DNA of 64,000 bases from Phascolomyces articulosus. Taxonomy: Eukaryota > Mucoromycota > Mucoromycetes > Mucorales > Lichtheimiaceae. This document shows positions 1 to 11,122 of the stretch, one piece after another. Positions within the stretch are counted from its first letter, which is position 1. Each line of letters opens with the position of its first letter. Location: NCBI GenBank assembly GCA_025677815.1, contig JAIXMP010000002.1:2046001-2110000 (forward strand), in the 5' to 3' direction. The position numbers and the translations under genes are program-made. The notes beneath the pieces were generated by a model. It was not told the DNA's origin, did not search any database, and worked only from the letters and a program-made list of their open reading frames with translations.

Positions 1-1937
1 ATATTCACTAGAAAACAAAATCCCCATAAAAAAAATTAGGCATATGAGTAAAAAAAAATTCTTTCCTTTACAATTTGCCAATTCCTCCCATAAAAAAAAA
101 GCTTACATTTGTTGAAGAATATAAATTTTTAATGTTTCAGCATCTACACTCACAAAAGTAGGAGGTCGTAATCGATTGGCTGGATAATAATTCATCATTG
201 GATCATTTCGTCTAAAACCACCTCTTGATAACCCACCACGTCCTCGGCCTCCTCGGTTTGCACCACGATATCCTCCACGATGAGTCGAATCATGTTGACG
301 ATGAGAATGATGGTGTGATTGTTGTTGATGATGATGGATTTGTTTATAATCTATATTATTATTACTTCCTCCTGGTCCTCGTCGTATAGATGGTGGATGT
401 GGATGGTGATGGTGGTTATTATGATGATGGTAATTAGGATGATGATTATGATGTGATCGTGGTTGATGAGGTCGTTGATGATTGTGATGGTGATATTGTT
501 GTTGTTGAGTAGAGATTGTTTGAGGTTGAGAGGATGACTTGGGTTGAGATTGTTGTGGAGGTGTCGGTGGTGGAGGGGATGAGGAGGATATGGATTTTTG
601 CTTTGTTTGAGATTGTCGTTGTTGTTGTGGCTGAGAAGGAGGGGAAGACGTCAAAGTAGGTGGTGGTGGCGGTGATGATGTGGATGGCTTTTGCTGATCC
701 TGCTGTTTTTGTTGCTGCGATTGTTGTTGCTCTGGCTGCTTCTTGGCGGTGGTCACTGGTGATAATGACCCTTCTTTTTGTGGGGTGGTAGTAGGTTGAA
801 CAGATGCGTCATTTTTAGGCGTTGATTTTGTTTTTGGCGCATTATTGTTCTCCGCTCTATGATTTGTGTTTATACTCGTTGTTGAGGATGTGGATGGACG
901 TTGTTGCTGTTGATCTTGCTTTTGATCTTTTGCTTGCTCTTTATTTTGTTGTTGTTGGGGTTGAGGTGCCGCATTGTTACTACTATGACTAGTACGGCGT
1001 CCACGAGTTTGTTTTTTATCTTTTTTATTATTATCTTTATTATCTTTTGTGTTTTGTTGTTGACGAGATCGTTGTTGTTGCTGCTGTTGTTGCTGTTGTT
1101 GACGATTTCGATTACCAGGTGTAGGTGTTGCATGTGTAATGGTCGGGGTATACCGTTTCCATTGACCCTTTCCTTTACCTATTGTTGTTATTAAAAAAGT
1201 TATATTATTAATATATGAGTTGATTTGAAATTCTGTATAGGATGATCCTTTCTCCTCCCCCCTTTTTTTACTTCTCTTCCCACCCTCACTACATCTTTTT
1301 TTAAATGGTGCCATCAGTGACACATTTTTCTGTCTTCTTCTTTGGAATTATGAATAACGAACTAACCTTTACGCAAAGAAAATTTATCCTTTTTCTCAGT
1401 ATCATCGGTGGTATTCGTTGCTGGTGACTCATTTGGAGCTGGCCATGCACTTGAATCTTGTTTGTCTTGTAAAAATTAAATCATATGAATATTAGTTTAA
1501 GGATACAATCTCATAGATCAAAATAATAATAATAAAATACCTTTTGTTTCAATTTCGGATATTTTATCCGTACCATTATTACCATTAGCTGCTTTTCGAG
1601 CTTGCCAAACATTCACCTGAGGTGCAGGTGCTGGTACAGTAGCTGCTGCTGTTTTGGTGACGCCGCTCGTACTTTGATCTTCGGCAACCTCCTTGGTATT
1701 ATTATTATTACTATTATTATTACTACTTTCATTATTATTGTTGATGTGGCGCTTATTATTATTACTATTAGTAGTAGTAATAGTAGTAGTAGCAGTAGTA
1801 GTAGTGCCATTACTATTGTTTTCCTTTTCTTCTTGTCGCGATGGAGAAGGTGGCTGTTGTTGAATAGACGATGATTGTTGTTCTTGTCCTTGTTGTTGAC
1901 TCTGATGTAAAGTCGATTGAATCGTTGGACTCACCAT
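1..1937 (-). CDS. LARP1-type La-motif RNA-binding protein, 5' part (runs off the left edge)
   Basis: Partial gene: complement(join(<1..7,107..1178,1367..1465,1541..1937)). I start it at the ATG at 1937, which begins MVSPTIQSTLHQ. Conserved short blocks fall on successive exons: VNVWQARKAA (exon 1), SSAWPAPNESP (exon 2) and GKGKGQWKRYTP (exon 3). This order is typical of the N-terminal part of fungal LARP1/Sro9-like proteins. Exon 3 then has a long Q/S/P/H-rich disordered stretch, an RGG-rich patch (RGGYRGANRGGRGRGG) and finally LRPPTFVSVDAETLKIYILQ. The 7 nt of the next exon continue this as Q-I-E-Y, the usual entry into the La motif, which itself lies outside the window. Family members bind mRNA in the cytoplasm and act in translation and mRNA stability. 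Identification rests on these blocks, because the La motif cannot be seen. Confidence 0.8.
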
Positions 1938-2512
1938 GATGTCTTTTTTTTTTTCAGTGGGTAATAAAAAAAAACTAGAAAAACCGCAAAGATTAAGTTT
2001 TGAACTTTTTTTTTGGTGTGTTGTATATAAAAGTATTTGTTGTTCGTTGTATATGTGTGTATATATATAAGGTGTCAATGGGTGTGTATGAATTAGTATA
2101 TATGTTTTTTTAATTAGAATGGAGTAAACGCCAATTGGAAGGAGAAAAAAAAAAAAAGGGAAAATGTACAATCAGTAGAAAAGAAGAAAAATATAAAAAG
2201 TCAAATAGCACTTTAAAACAACCTCTTTTTTTTGTACAAAAAGTATATCTGTGTGTTTTTTTTATAATAAGGTTTGAAAAAAAGATGCACTCCTGTCGCC
2301 AACAAACAGGCAAAAGAAAAATAAGAGAAAAAAAAAGGAAAGAAAAGAGAGAAAGAGAGAAAATGAAAGAGAGGAATAAAATAGTTGTTTCAACTTATAG
2401 AATCCATCATCATCATCGTAGTCATAAAATAACATCATCATTCACTCTCTTACGCATTATGGTTATTAGGGTCCCGCCATTTTATTACACAATAAAATAA
2501 ACGTCATTTTAT
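1938..2512. other. Intergenic: LARP upstream region and STN1 3' side
   Basis: A purine-rich 575-nt gap between two minus-strand genes. It must hold the LARP promoter and 5' UTR and the STN1 3' UTR. Poly-A and poly-T tracts are frequent. I see no further gene or clear site. Confidence 0.5.
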
Positions 2513-4274
2513 TTATGCATAGACTTTATATTCTTTTCCTCTGGTCATATATAATACACTTTGCTGAACCATATCTTCTAAACATCGTACAATCTTGTCC
2601 CTTGATAAATCCATATATATTTCTTTCTCTTTTCTTACTCTAGCAATGATGTATTCTTGCATAATCCCACCTAATAGTATAATAGTAATAGTTCGAAGCA
2701 TCCGTGAGAAATTTTTGAATCATAGTTTTTTCTTATGATTGAACCGCAGCAAAAAAAACAACAACAATAAACCGCAGTAAGTTATAAAATTGAAAACACG
2801 TTACCAAATGAAATGGATAAAGTTTGTTGTTTTTGATGGATGATATCGTAAATCAATTGGCGTAAATCATGGTCATTGACAAACATATATAATCCACCCT
2901 CACCCGAAAGTTTGATAATAAGCCCTTTTTTTAGATAAACTGTCATGGCTTCTGCAAACATGGCATTAATTCCCAAATTGGATGCATGATCGTGTCCATA
3001 CTTGTATATATAGAGTGAGAGAATGTTTTGGGGTAATAATAATAAAGTACAACCGCTTCCTCTCCTCCCACATGATCATGGATTTACCTCTTTCACATAG
3101 ACTTGGCCGGCTAATTCTAATAGCTCTTCTCGACTCATTCCAGTAGTATAAGAAAATGTATGATCCAAATGAGTTTCGCGTAAATAAGCCAATAATTGAT
3201 CTCGAAAGAGCTCTTCAGTAATCTCTATGTTTTCTTCTTCTTTTATCTCATTCTATATAGATATACAAATATTACGATGTGTTATTTCATGAACCAAATG
3301 ATCCATTTCTCACTCACTTCCTCTTTCTCGAATTTTACCTGACTAGCAGTAACCACACCTCGCCAAAATGATTCTTTCCTTGCTGCTACTAATTCACCTT
3401 TAATATCTTGTATATGCTCCTCAAGATCCTGAGATAATTCGAATGGTTTTTTATAAAGGGTTTCATGAAGATAAACAGTTTGTAGATCATGTAATATTTC
3501 TCGATTTGGATCTCTGATCAAATCTAATGGTAATATATGGTAAACGCGATAACTTTGATCTATCAATCTACATATATAGAAGAAACATGCCCTTCTTTAA
3601 AATAAATAGTTGCTTTGCTGTAATTACCAATATGCTTTACTGTGATTTGTCGTTGACCTAAAAAATCACCAATATAGCCACGAGCAAGAATACATGTTCC
3701 CAATGAAAATAATTTGCAATTTCGACTTGGATCCTTTTTCCATTTGCAACAACGTAAAGTTCCAGTTGTGTCATCAACTAGGAAGTAATAAAACAACTCA
3801 ATAAGAAAAAATGAAATCAAAGAGACCCCCTCCCTTATTTTATGTTTGATCATAGTAGTATCTCCATCTCCACAACTCAAAAAAAAAAAAACAACTGGCT
3901 CCATATATTGAAAAAAAAGTGTGAATCTTTACTTGTATAGATAATCATATTATATGTTTGTTCAATACCCACTATAAGGCCACATACTTCAGCTTCTCGA
4001 ATGACGTGTGCATTATTCAATAAGTAATGACCTTTTTTGTACATATATATTTTTAAAAGTATGTTGGTTGTAGAATTGCAAACATGCTCAATCGTTTTTT
4101 TTTTTTTTTTTTTTTTTGAAAGACGTTTTTTCAATAAAATATATTACCTCGACGATTTTGGAAATTAGAAAGTGATAATAAGGTATGAATAAAAAGTTTG
4201 ACAGGAAGAGAAAATAAAGGGTCAAGGGTATAAGATTGGAGGAGTGAAGTCGTCGTTGTTGGGGTCGTCGTCAT
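2513..4274 (-). CDS. STN1: CST complex subunit Stn1 (telomere capping, OB-fold)
   Basis: Seven exons: complement(join(2513..2670,2805..3000,3088..3252,3339..3559,3628..3777,3933..4031,4148..4274)), giving 371 aa, close to the usual length of vertebrate STN1. The start at 4274 (MTTTPTTTTSLLQ) precedes LDPLFSLPVKLFI, the Stn1-type N-terminus. The OB-fold follows at about aa 40-145, with AEVCGLIVGIEQT, IDDTTGTLRCCKWKKD and a GQRQIT strand. Then comes DPNREILHDLQTVYLHE, the linker typical of Stn1. The C-terminal third reads as winged-helix modules (EELLELAGQVYV, KGLIIKLSGEGGLYMF, MDLSRDKIVRCLEDMV). Stn1 works with Ten1 and Ctc1 at telomeres and helps fill in the C-strand through polymerase alpha. 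The gene is divergent from ATP18 across about 330 bp. An in-frame ATG at 4370 could add residues but they are not conserved in character. Confidence 0.85.
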
Positions 4275-4603
4275 TACTATTTCTATTTTTTCTAATAGAA
4301 CGCGTAAATTGTTGATAACGTACAAAAAAAAAAGGAACACGCGCACGTTTCGCGTTTTTAAGTGGGGCAACTAAGAGCAGTAGGAAATATAAAACTCTAA
4401 TGAAAAAAGTGGCTTGTTTCATTGGTTAAAAAGTGACGTAAATACTTTCTGTCTCCTCGGACTGAAATGATTCGGGGGTAGCGTTCGAACATTAGCTGTA
4501 GTGTCGGAAAGGACCCCCTGTTGTTAAAAATTGAGCGGGTAAGAAAAAAAAAAGAAAAAGCACACACACCAACAACCCTCTCCCTTTAACAACTTTTACA
4601 ATA
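4275..4603. promoter_or_regulatory. Divergent promoter region, STN1 / ATP18
   Basis: About 330 bp separate the start codons of two divergent genes, so both promoters should lie here. The ATP18 side has a pyrimidine- and CA-rich leader just before the ATG. No certain TATA box or known operator is visible. Confidence 0.4.
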
Positions 4604-4995
4604 ATGTTCGGTTTGCGCAAATTCAACGCTCCTGTCCTCAAGCCCGCTGGTCCTTTCATTGCTGGTGGTCTTACCGTCTTTTACCTTGTTGCCAAGTTGC
4701 AAGGCGCCATGATTGACAGTATGTTTTATTTTTTACTCCATTAATGTTTACATGTCTCGCTCATCTTTATTAAATGATGTTACTTTTTTTTAATTATAAA
4801 ATAATTAGGCGAAGAATACAGAAACGACCCCAGAAACCCTGCTTGTATGTATATTATTTTTTTTGAAGAAATGGAATAGGATGAGATGGAAAGAGAGTAT
4901 ACATACATCGATAGAGACACATGAAATATTAACCTACTATTTATTATTTATGTTATTTTAATTATATAGTGGCTGCTGGCAAGAAGGCTCATTAA
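4604..4995 (+). CDS. ATP18: F1Fo ATP synthase subunit i/j
   Basis: Three exons: join(4604..4718,4809..4844,4970..4995), 58 aa. The product begins MFGLRKFNAPVLKPAGPF, has one hydrophobic segment (aa 15-32) and then EEYRNDPRNP, the hallmark of fungal subunit i/j (Atp18). It ends in a basic tail, AAGKKAH. This small protein sits in the mitochondrial inner membrane at the base of the Fo sector and supports assembly and dimerisation. Codon use is more GC-rich and biased than in neighbouring genes, as expected for a highly expressed gene. It is too short to show as a long open frame and was built from splice sites (GTATGT donors, TAG acceptors). Confidence 0.9.
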
Positions 4996-5373
4996 AATTA
5001 TTATGTCTTTTGTATATCTTTGCTTGACTCAATAATAATAAACTTAACGAACCCTATATTATGCAACAACCCATCCAAAACAGCAAAAAAATCCAAAGAG
5101 GGGGAATATTTCCCTCAAAGAAAATACGAAATCTCGCATTTGTTCATTATTGTATACACACAATAGAAAAAAAATAACCTCTCACAATAAACCATTCCCC
5201 CCAACCTTTTTACTTATCTGGGTAGAATATATGAGGCAAAAGCAGCAGGGCACAAATGGATTTGGAAAGGGTAAAAAAAAATAGATATCAAGGGTGAGAA
5301 AGTGTTTGGTTTGGGGTCCGAGTATTTTCTTTTTTTTTTGGCTTTTTTTTTTTATTCATTAATTGGAAAAAAC
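4996..5373. other. Intergenic: ATP18 3' side and NAXE promoter
   Basis: Contains AATAATAAA-like polyadenylation signals shortly after the ATP18 stop, then poly-A and poly-T tracts leading to the NAXE start. No gene is seen. Confidence 0.4.
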
Positions 5374-6328
5374 ATGTCATTAAAGGTTCGAGTGCATTAA
5401 AAGAATTTCATCAGAGGAATAGAGGAGAAGAAATATATATATTGAAATTGTTAACTCTAGGAATGCTAATAATATTATGCTAATAACATACGAACGCGTC
5501 TTTCCTTCTTATTTTTACGTAATGCCTTCTTAAACCCGAATTGTATATTTTTAGTTATTATCACAAAAAGTAGCTCAAGCTATTGACGAAGAGCTAATGT
5601 CAACTGCAGGGGGATTTTCTGTTGACCAATTGATGGAATTAGCTGGTCTTAGTGTAGCTCAAGCCGTTCAAAAGTGTTTTGATAAAACGCAATTCCCCAA
5701 TGTCTTGGTATGCGTAGGTCCTGGTAATAATGGTGGGGATGGTCTTGTTGCAGCTCGTCACTTGTTTCATTTTGGTTATAAACCTTCTCTTTATTATCCA
5801 AAGCAACCCAATAAAGATTTATATCAGGTAATATCAAAGGCCATACGTGATCGACCATAGAGCATTTAAAATTCATGCAAAACAAATAAAAAACCCCATT
5901 ATCCTTTTTTATAGCGCTTATTAAGACAATGCCAAAACTTGGATTTACCTATTCATCAAGAATTCCCTGGTGAACAAACCACCGATGTATTTATTGATTC
6001 AATCTTTGGATTTAGTTTCCATGGTGAAGTACGTGATCCATTCAAAGAGGTTATTCAAACATTTGAACACACCAAGAAACCTATTGTGGCAGTGGATATT
6101 CCATCTGGTTGGGATGTTGAACAAGGTCCTACAGAACATGTCAAATATCAACCGGATATACTTGTTTCGTTAACAGCTCCCAAATTGTGCGCTCAACATT
6201 TCAAGGGTAGACATTTATTGGGTGGCCGTTTTGTTCCTCCTCGTTTAGCCAAACAATTTGATTTCCAAGTACCATCTTATCCTGGTAGTGAACAAATCGT
6301 TGATATCTCCACTTCCTCCTCCCTCTAA
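5374..6328 (+). CDS. NAD(P)H-hydrate epimerase (NAXE / AIBP, YjeF-N domain)
   Basis: Three exons: join(5374..5385,5555..5827,5915..6328), 232 aa. Exon 1 is only four codons (MSLK); it joins [17 protein letters not shown], the known N-terminus of the family. The YjeF N-terminal domain fills the protein: [17 protein letters not shown], the nucleotide-binding loop [46 protein letters not shown] and the C-terminal [15 protein letters not shown] followed by GGRFVPP. The enzyme epimerises R- and S-NAD(P)HX so that the dehydratase can repair damaged NAD(P)H. Length matches the stand-alone fungal epimerase (no fused dehydratase). No clear mitochondrial presequence is seen with this start. Confidence 0.92.
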
Positions 6329-7445
6329 AAAATATATAATAAGCATGTTGCGTCTAATTATTCATTTGTATACGTGATGAGGACACAGTGTTACTATAAT
6401 TAATTTATACATGGACATAGAGAATGCAGTTTGTATATATAATAATTAGTTACAACGAGAGTAGATGTTATTGGCTGGCATTTTTCAAACGATCTCTTCC
6501 ATGCGTATAAAAGTAATGGATTTCTCTCAATAGCCTCATGTTCATGTTGATTTATGTTTTCCATGTCATAAATTAGCACCAGTAAGTCGTCATACAATGA
6601 TTATGTATGGAGGTCTGTAAGAAAGAAAAGACGTTACAAAACAATTGTAATATCTTGGCAACAAAAGAATTCGCTATATACCAGAACCGAATGTAGATTT
6701 GTGGGTTCTTTGGTGTCTTCATCATCATCATCATCATCAGTCATATAGTATACTACATTTATCCATCGTCACTGGTCCTAAATAAAATCTAATATACGTA
6801 AATTTAACGAAAGATCAAACTTTTTCATTTACCTGCTACCGAAGATAGATGATAATTCATTATTTTGATGATGTATCATCATGTCGGTAATAAGCTAAAA
6901 TCTCTTTTAAGCTTCACTTTGATATAAAGAATATTTCAACATCATGCTACTCCATACCAAGCGATTGTGAAAGCTTCTCTGGTTATTTCTGTTCATGTAT
7001 AAGTAGAATGAAGGGTAATTAGGCATTTAAGCTAATCTATTCTTCTAGACCTCATGCTACATATAACTTACATATTCCTCCTATATATTATATCTCAACA
7101 TATTTTACTTTGTAGATATAGCATAAGGTGTCATTATTCGATCCTGTTATTATATTACTGTATCAAGAAATAGGCGGGAAAAAAGACCCAAATAATAGAC
7201 ATATTGCTCCTTTCTCACTGTACACATGTTAGCAGAAAACAAGCATAGTGCATATGATGATAAATCTAGACAACACTCTATCTTTATTTTTTATTATAAA
7301 CAACATCTTTTCTGATCTGATGATAAGATAGATCTTTCCGTTAAACTTCATCCTCCATTACATAGAACTGTCTTTTTGCCATCACTTCTTTTTTAATTTT
7401 CTAACGACGATGAATCCATCAACATGAATTTTTCAATTAAAAAGG
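6329..7445. other. Intergenic gap, possible small spliced transcript on the minus strand
   Basis: No conserved gene. On the minus strand canonical splice sites occur near 6834 (GTAAAT donor), 6779 (TTTAG acceptor), 6682 (GTATAT donor) and 6616 (TTACAG acceptor). They bound short frames, including one with a run of Asp codons, but I could not join them into a recognisable protein. The remainder is AT-rich. Confidence 0.3.
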
Positions 7446-7478
7446 CGTTTTAAAATAGAGCTCATTTCTATCTTGTAC

Positions 7479-7502
7479 TGATAAAAATTGATACTTTTAT
7501 CA
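7479..7502. promoter_or_regulatory. Palindrome with paired GATA-type sites, copy A
   Basis: TGATAAAA and TTTTATCA form a perfect 8-bp inverted repeat around the spacer ATTGATAC. Each arm holds a GATA-factor-like core (TGATAA). The site lies about 50 bp upstream of a TATA box and is kept in copy B at 22242-22265 with an identical spacer and one changed arm base. Retention suggests a regulatory role; binding by a GATA factor is inference. Confidence 0.45.
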
Positions 7503-7553
7503 AGAATTCAAATAAGAAAAAAGAAACATAACTTCTCTCCTCAACGAAAACAA

Positions 7554-7560
7554 TATAAAA
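7554..7560 (+). promoter_or_regulatory. TATA box of copy A
   Basis: TATAAAA sits inside a block (7535-7572) almost identical to the matching block of copy B (about 22132-22170 on the minus strand). It is about 135 bp upstream of the first ATG of the unit. Confidence 0.5.
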
Positions 7561-8560
7561 GGGGTCAAAGAAGTGCCCCCCAAAACTGAAAAATCATCAC
7601 CCTACATTCTTCTTTTACTTCTTTTTTTTATCATCATCCCCCTCTTCTTACCATCCATCCGACAAGAAAGCAGAAAGGCCTTCTCCATCTATCATGGTTC
7701 TCTGGTTTTGATCCTTGTGCTCAAGTTCCCCTTATCACTTTGGTTCTGATCCTGTTGATGAAGCTTCCATCATAAATACTTTGGTTCCTGCTTGTTCTAT
7801 TCATCATCTTCTTCCAACACTTGTTAAGGTAATTTTTTTCATGCTACGTATCTTTTTTGATCATCCATGTTGTTGGCTTTCATTTTGATGTTATATAACA
7901 CCATGTCATTCATCAACTTGTGTACTTGTGGTACTAATTTTTTTTTGTTGTGGCACTGATCTACTTTGACCATCCATGCTGTGGCAGTTCTTTTCATATC
8001 TGTTTTTTTATGCATGATTTAGTACACTATGATATATTTATAATTTCTTTTTGGTTACCGTGTTTTTTTTCATGTCATATCATCCACCTTCTGGTAATAT
8101 TTGCTGTGGCAATTTTTTTTTATTTTTATTTTGGTGCCATACATATTTTTTAATAATCCAACTCGTTATCCATCATCCATCTTCTTTGACTATCTAAATT
8201 GCCTGGTAATTATTTTCTTGCTCTGACGTGTTGTATATATACATTGGTCATCCGTGCTATGGTACTGTTTCACATGACGACATCTTGCTCTTTCATGTTC
8301 CTCGGTGGTGCCATACCGTCGAAACCTGGTATTTGTCATTGTGGCTCTTCTTTTCTGCTTTGAATAATATATATTATTTGATCTACACATTCTCAGATGA
8401 TCCCTTGTGTTTCGATTCTTTACCATGACTTGTCATCTATCCATGGTCATCCACACTTGGGTAATCCTCCGTTGTATCACTTGGTCTATATTTGACAATA
8501 CATTCAATGCAATCCCATTTTGTGGCGCAGGTATACCCCATCTTTTCCCCTCATGAAAGT

Positions 8561-9328
8561 GTATTGTGGCATTTTTTTTATCCTTTCATTTCTTACGAAA
8601 TTCTTTACCAGTAAAGCACAATTATCACTCATATCATAATTCATTTCCCTTTAAGTAGCAAGTAAAACATATAAAGTGGAGAGTTTTGAATAATAATTAT
8701 TAGTCTGCTGAGATATAGATTACTGCTTGTTGGTGCGGTAGCTCACAAAAAAAAAAAAAAGATATTTAAACTTAAAATATCCATAAATAGAATATAAACG
8801 TGGCAATCAGTTCCATTGAATTAAAAGAATTACCAATGACATCCTTTTCCTTATCTTGCCTTTTTGTTGTATGTTTGTTTATTTGAGAAATATAGTACAT
8901 AGTAAAGATCTGAGGTACCCAGCGCTTTCACGCGGCCAAGATGGTGATCAGTCCTTATCATTAATAATAGATAGCAATTTAATGGCTAGACTGAACTATA
9001 GGTGGTATTTATATGATATAACACACGATTTAAGGGGTTACACTCATTACCTATTCTTGAATATCCATTGGATGCACATTGCTGATCAACAAGTTTGCTC
9101 TCGGTTGATACAATACACACTATTGTATTTCATCCTATCTTCTACCCCGCATCATTAATCTAAGATTTGTATTCAGTTTCATTAAACCTAACATGTTTTC
9201 CTTATAAAAACTATTCAACAGCAATGTAAATACTTGAAAAGAATATTGAATCAAAAGTATTGGATGTATTTTATTGATATGACGTATACTCAAAATTATA
9301 ATGTTTTATACAATTTACAATATCAAAT
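8561..9328. other. Intergenic gap
   Basis: AT-rich DNA between copy A and the 3' end of the HET gene. An open frame of 100 codons at 8856-9158 shows no domain or conserved motif, and I do not call it. Nothing else is seen. Confidence 0.4.
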
Positions 9329-11122
9329 TTAAACAATGACAAATGAACCTTCCCGCACATCATTTGTAAATTTGGAAAATTCAGGGCGACTATGCAAATA
9401 AAAACTGCGGCATCGAAACAAAAATACGCCAATCGATTTGTATAAAGGAGGACTATCATCTTCTTGCCCATTTTGTTCTACTTTTCGAATGACTGGATAA
9501 ATTCGAGTAGTCAAAGATTTATCTCTCATACTGAATGGCAGATCCAATATCATACATTCGTCACATTCCTCTGTCAGGGACAAAAACGTAACTGGGTGGT
9601 GCCGTCCAGGAGATATAGCGGATTCCATCATTTGTCGATCCATTTTTTCATGTTGGACTGGATCCGATGTTAATTCAGTTATATAATGGGTAACCTCGAT
9701 GCCTAGGTCACGTAGCCGACGAGGTTTTTGATCCTGTGACAAAAAGTCTTTGAAAGGCAGAGTTAAGTCTTCTTTGACCAAAGGGAAATGGCGCGGCTTT
9801 GCTGCAATATAGCGAATATTATTAAGATGGAGTTGATGCTTTTGTGTTTCATTGTTGCTATCGTTACAGTTGCCATCCCCTTTGGTACCAACTTTGTTTA
9901 GTCGATCGATTTTTACAATATCTTGCATTTCTTGATCCTTGAGTTGGGATTTCAATACGTGAATAACATGAGCACCTCCAATACCAGTCCAGGAAGGTAG
10001 ATTATGTATTCCTTGAATTTTACTTTTATATGTATCTCGAGCTTTTCCAAAACATAGTACAGATAAATCCTCTTCAATCAGATCACTGTAGAAATTGATA
10101 ACCACAGTGTTCAGTGGCAGACCATAGTCCACTTTGACGTCCATAAGATTGTGAAAGATATTGCCCAAAGCGAAAGCGCGATCATGTTCTTTTGTTGTGG
10201 AGCGTGCATGAGCATGACGCAATATGAAATTGGCACAATATATATTCCGTTTACTATGCAAATTATATAAAGTCATAGAAGTCTCGCTATCAACATCAAG
10301 ACCAGCAGCAGTACCTGCGTCAAACACACGAAATGTATTCCACAAATGGGCGTTTCTTCCAACAAAGACTATGTACCTTGACATTATTGCTTCTTCTAAA
10401 GTCCATAGTCTTTGGAGCCATTGATTTTGACCAATATCAACCAAACACTTTTCCATGATATCATGCTTCTCTTCTACTGCATCACCGCTTGTAAACGTTG
10501 TGAAGGAATCTTTCCAAGTGACTGAGGTATCTTTGAATTTTTCTGGAATCGACATTTCTGGAATCATGGCCACGGTATAAAAAGCATTCTGGTATATTTT
10601 GTGCATTCTCGCAATCTCTGCGTGCTTGGCTGCCTTGTCATTTTGGTCGATGCAAATCTTATCATACCAGATATAGTTGATGTCAAAATCCTTGCAAACT
10701 TGTTGGATCAATTGTTCAAACTTCACTTCTTTGATTTCATGGTGGTCAAGAAATGAGGACGGGCCTCCCTTTTCTTTTTCTTGTTCTTCTTTCTCCTGTG
10801 CTTGTTCTGATTTCTCTTGTTCTTCTCCTTCATCATCTTCTCTTTTTCATTTTTTGATATTCTTCTTGAAAATAATCCGGTGTTTCCCATGGTCAAAAAA
10901 ATCGTATTTACCATTTTCACCAGGGAAAATATCACCAGAATAATTCCATGAGTAAGAGAGAGTACAGTAACCATGAGTTGCTTCGGTACCAGGAACGCGT
11001 TCCATATCGGAAGTACGGACAAGCCAAGTGGGACGGAATTTTGAGTTGAATTGCATTTTCAAAAGAGTCGGCCTGTCTTCTCTAAGGAGGGATGGCGAGT
11101 TCGCAACATACGTCATATACAT
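9329..11122 (-). pseudogene. HET-domain (heterokaryon incompatibility-like) protein, interrupted by one in-frame TGA
   Basis: The frame begins at the ATG at 11122. After RPTWLVRTSDMERVPG comes the HET-domain start GYCTLSYSWNYSGDI. It is stopped by TGA at 10847-10849, then stays open in the same frame to 9329. The continuation holds the HET core: FDINYIWYDKICIDQND, EIARMHKIYQNAFYTVAMIP and WLQRLWTLEEAIMSRYI. Without the stop the product would be about 598 aa. A GTAAAT donor just upstream could pair with an AAG acceptor to remove about 77 nt including the TGA in phase. That would also delete DHGKHRII, which looks coding. HET domains act in non-self recognition in other fungi; the role in this lineage is unknown. 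It could be a true pseudogene, a spliced gene or a sequencing error. Confidence 0.7.

Larger units (their letters stand above)
7446..8560 (+). repeat. Copy A of an inverted-pair repeated transcription unit
   Basis: This stretch matches the reverse complement of about 21380-22290 over most of its length. The shared parts are a promoter-like block (7479-7502 palindrome and 7535-7572 with a TATA box), a leader, and a body starting with an ATG at 7694. In copy B the corresponding frame reads MALWFWSLCSSSP; here it stops after five codons (TGA in place of TGG), although later residues (PVDEASII, TLVK) are still conserved. The body carries degenerate repeats of a phrase like gatcatccatgctgtgg. It may be a non-coding RNA gene, a gene with tiny exons, or the remnant of a mobile element. 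I do not recognise the family. Confidence 0.6.

Noticed and set aside
870..1194. Open frames on both strands overlapping the Q-rich exon of the LARP gene
   Set aside because: They arise from trinucleotide-rich sequence of the real exon read in other frames; they are hydrophobic or Asn-rich shadows without conserved motifs.
8856..9158. Plus-strand frame of 100 codons
   Set aside because: No conserved motif, no flanking splice signals, and composition like the surrounding non-coding DNA.
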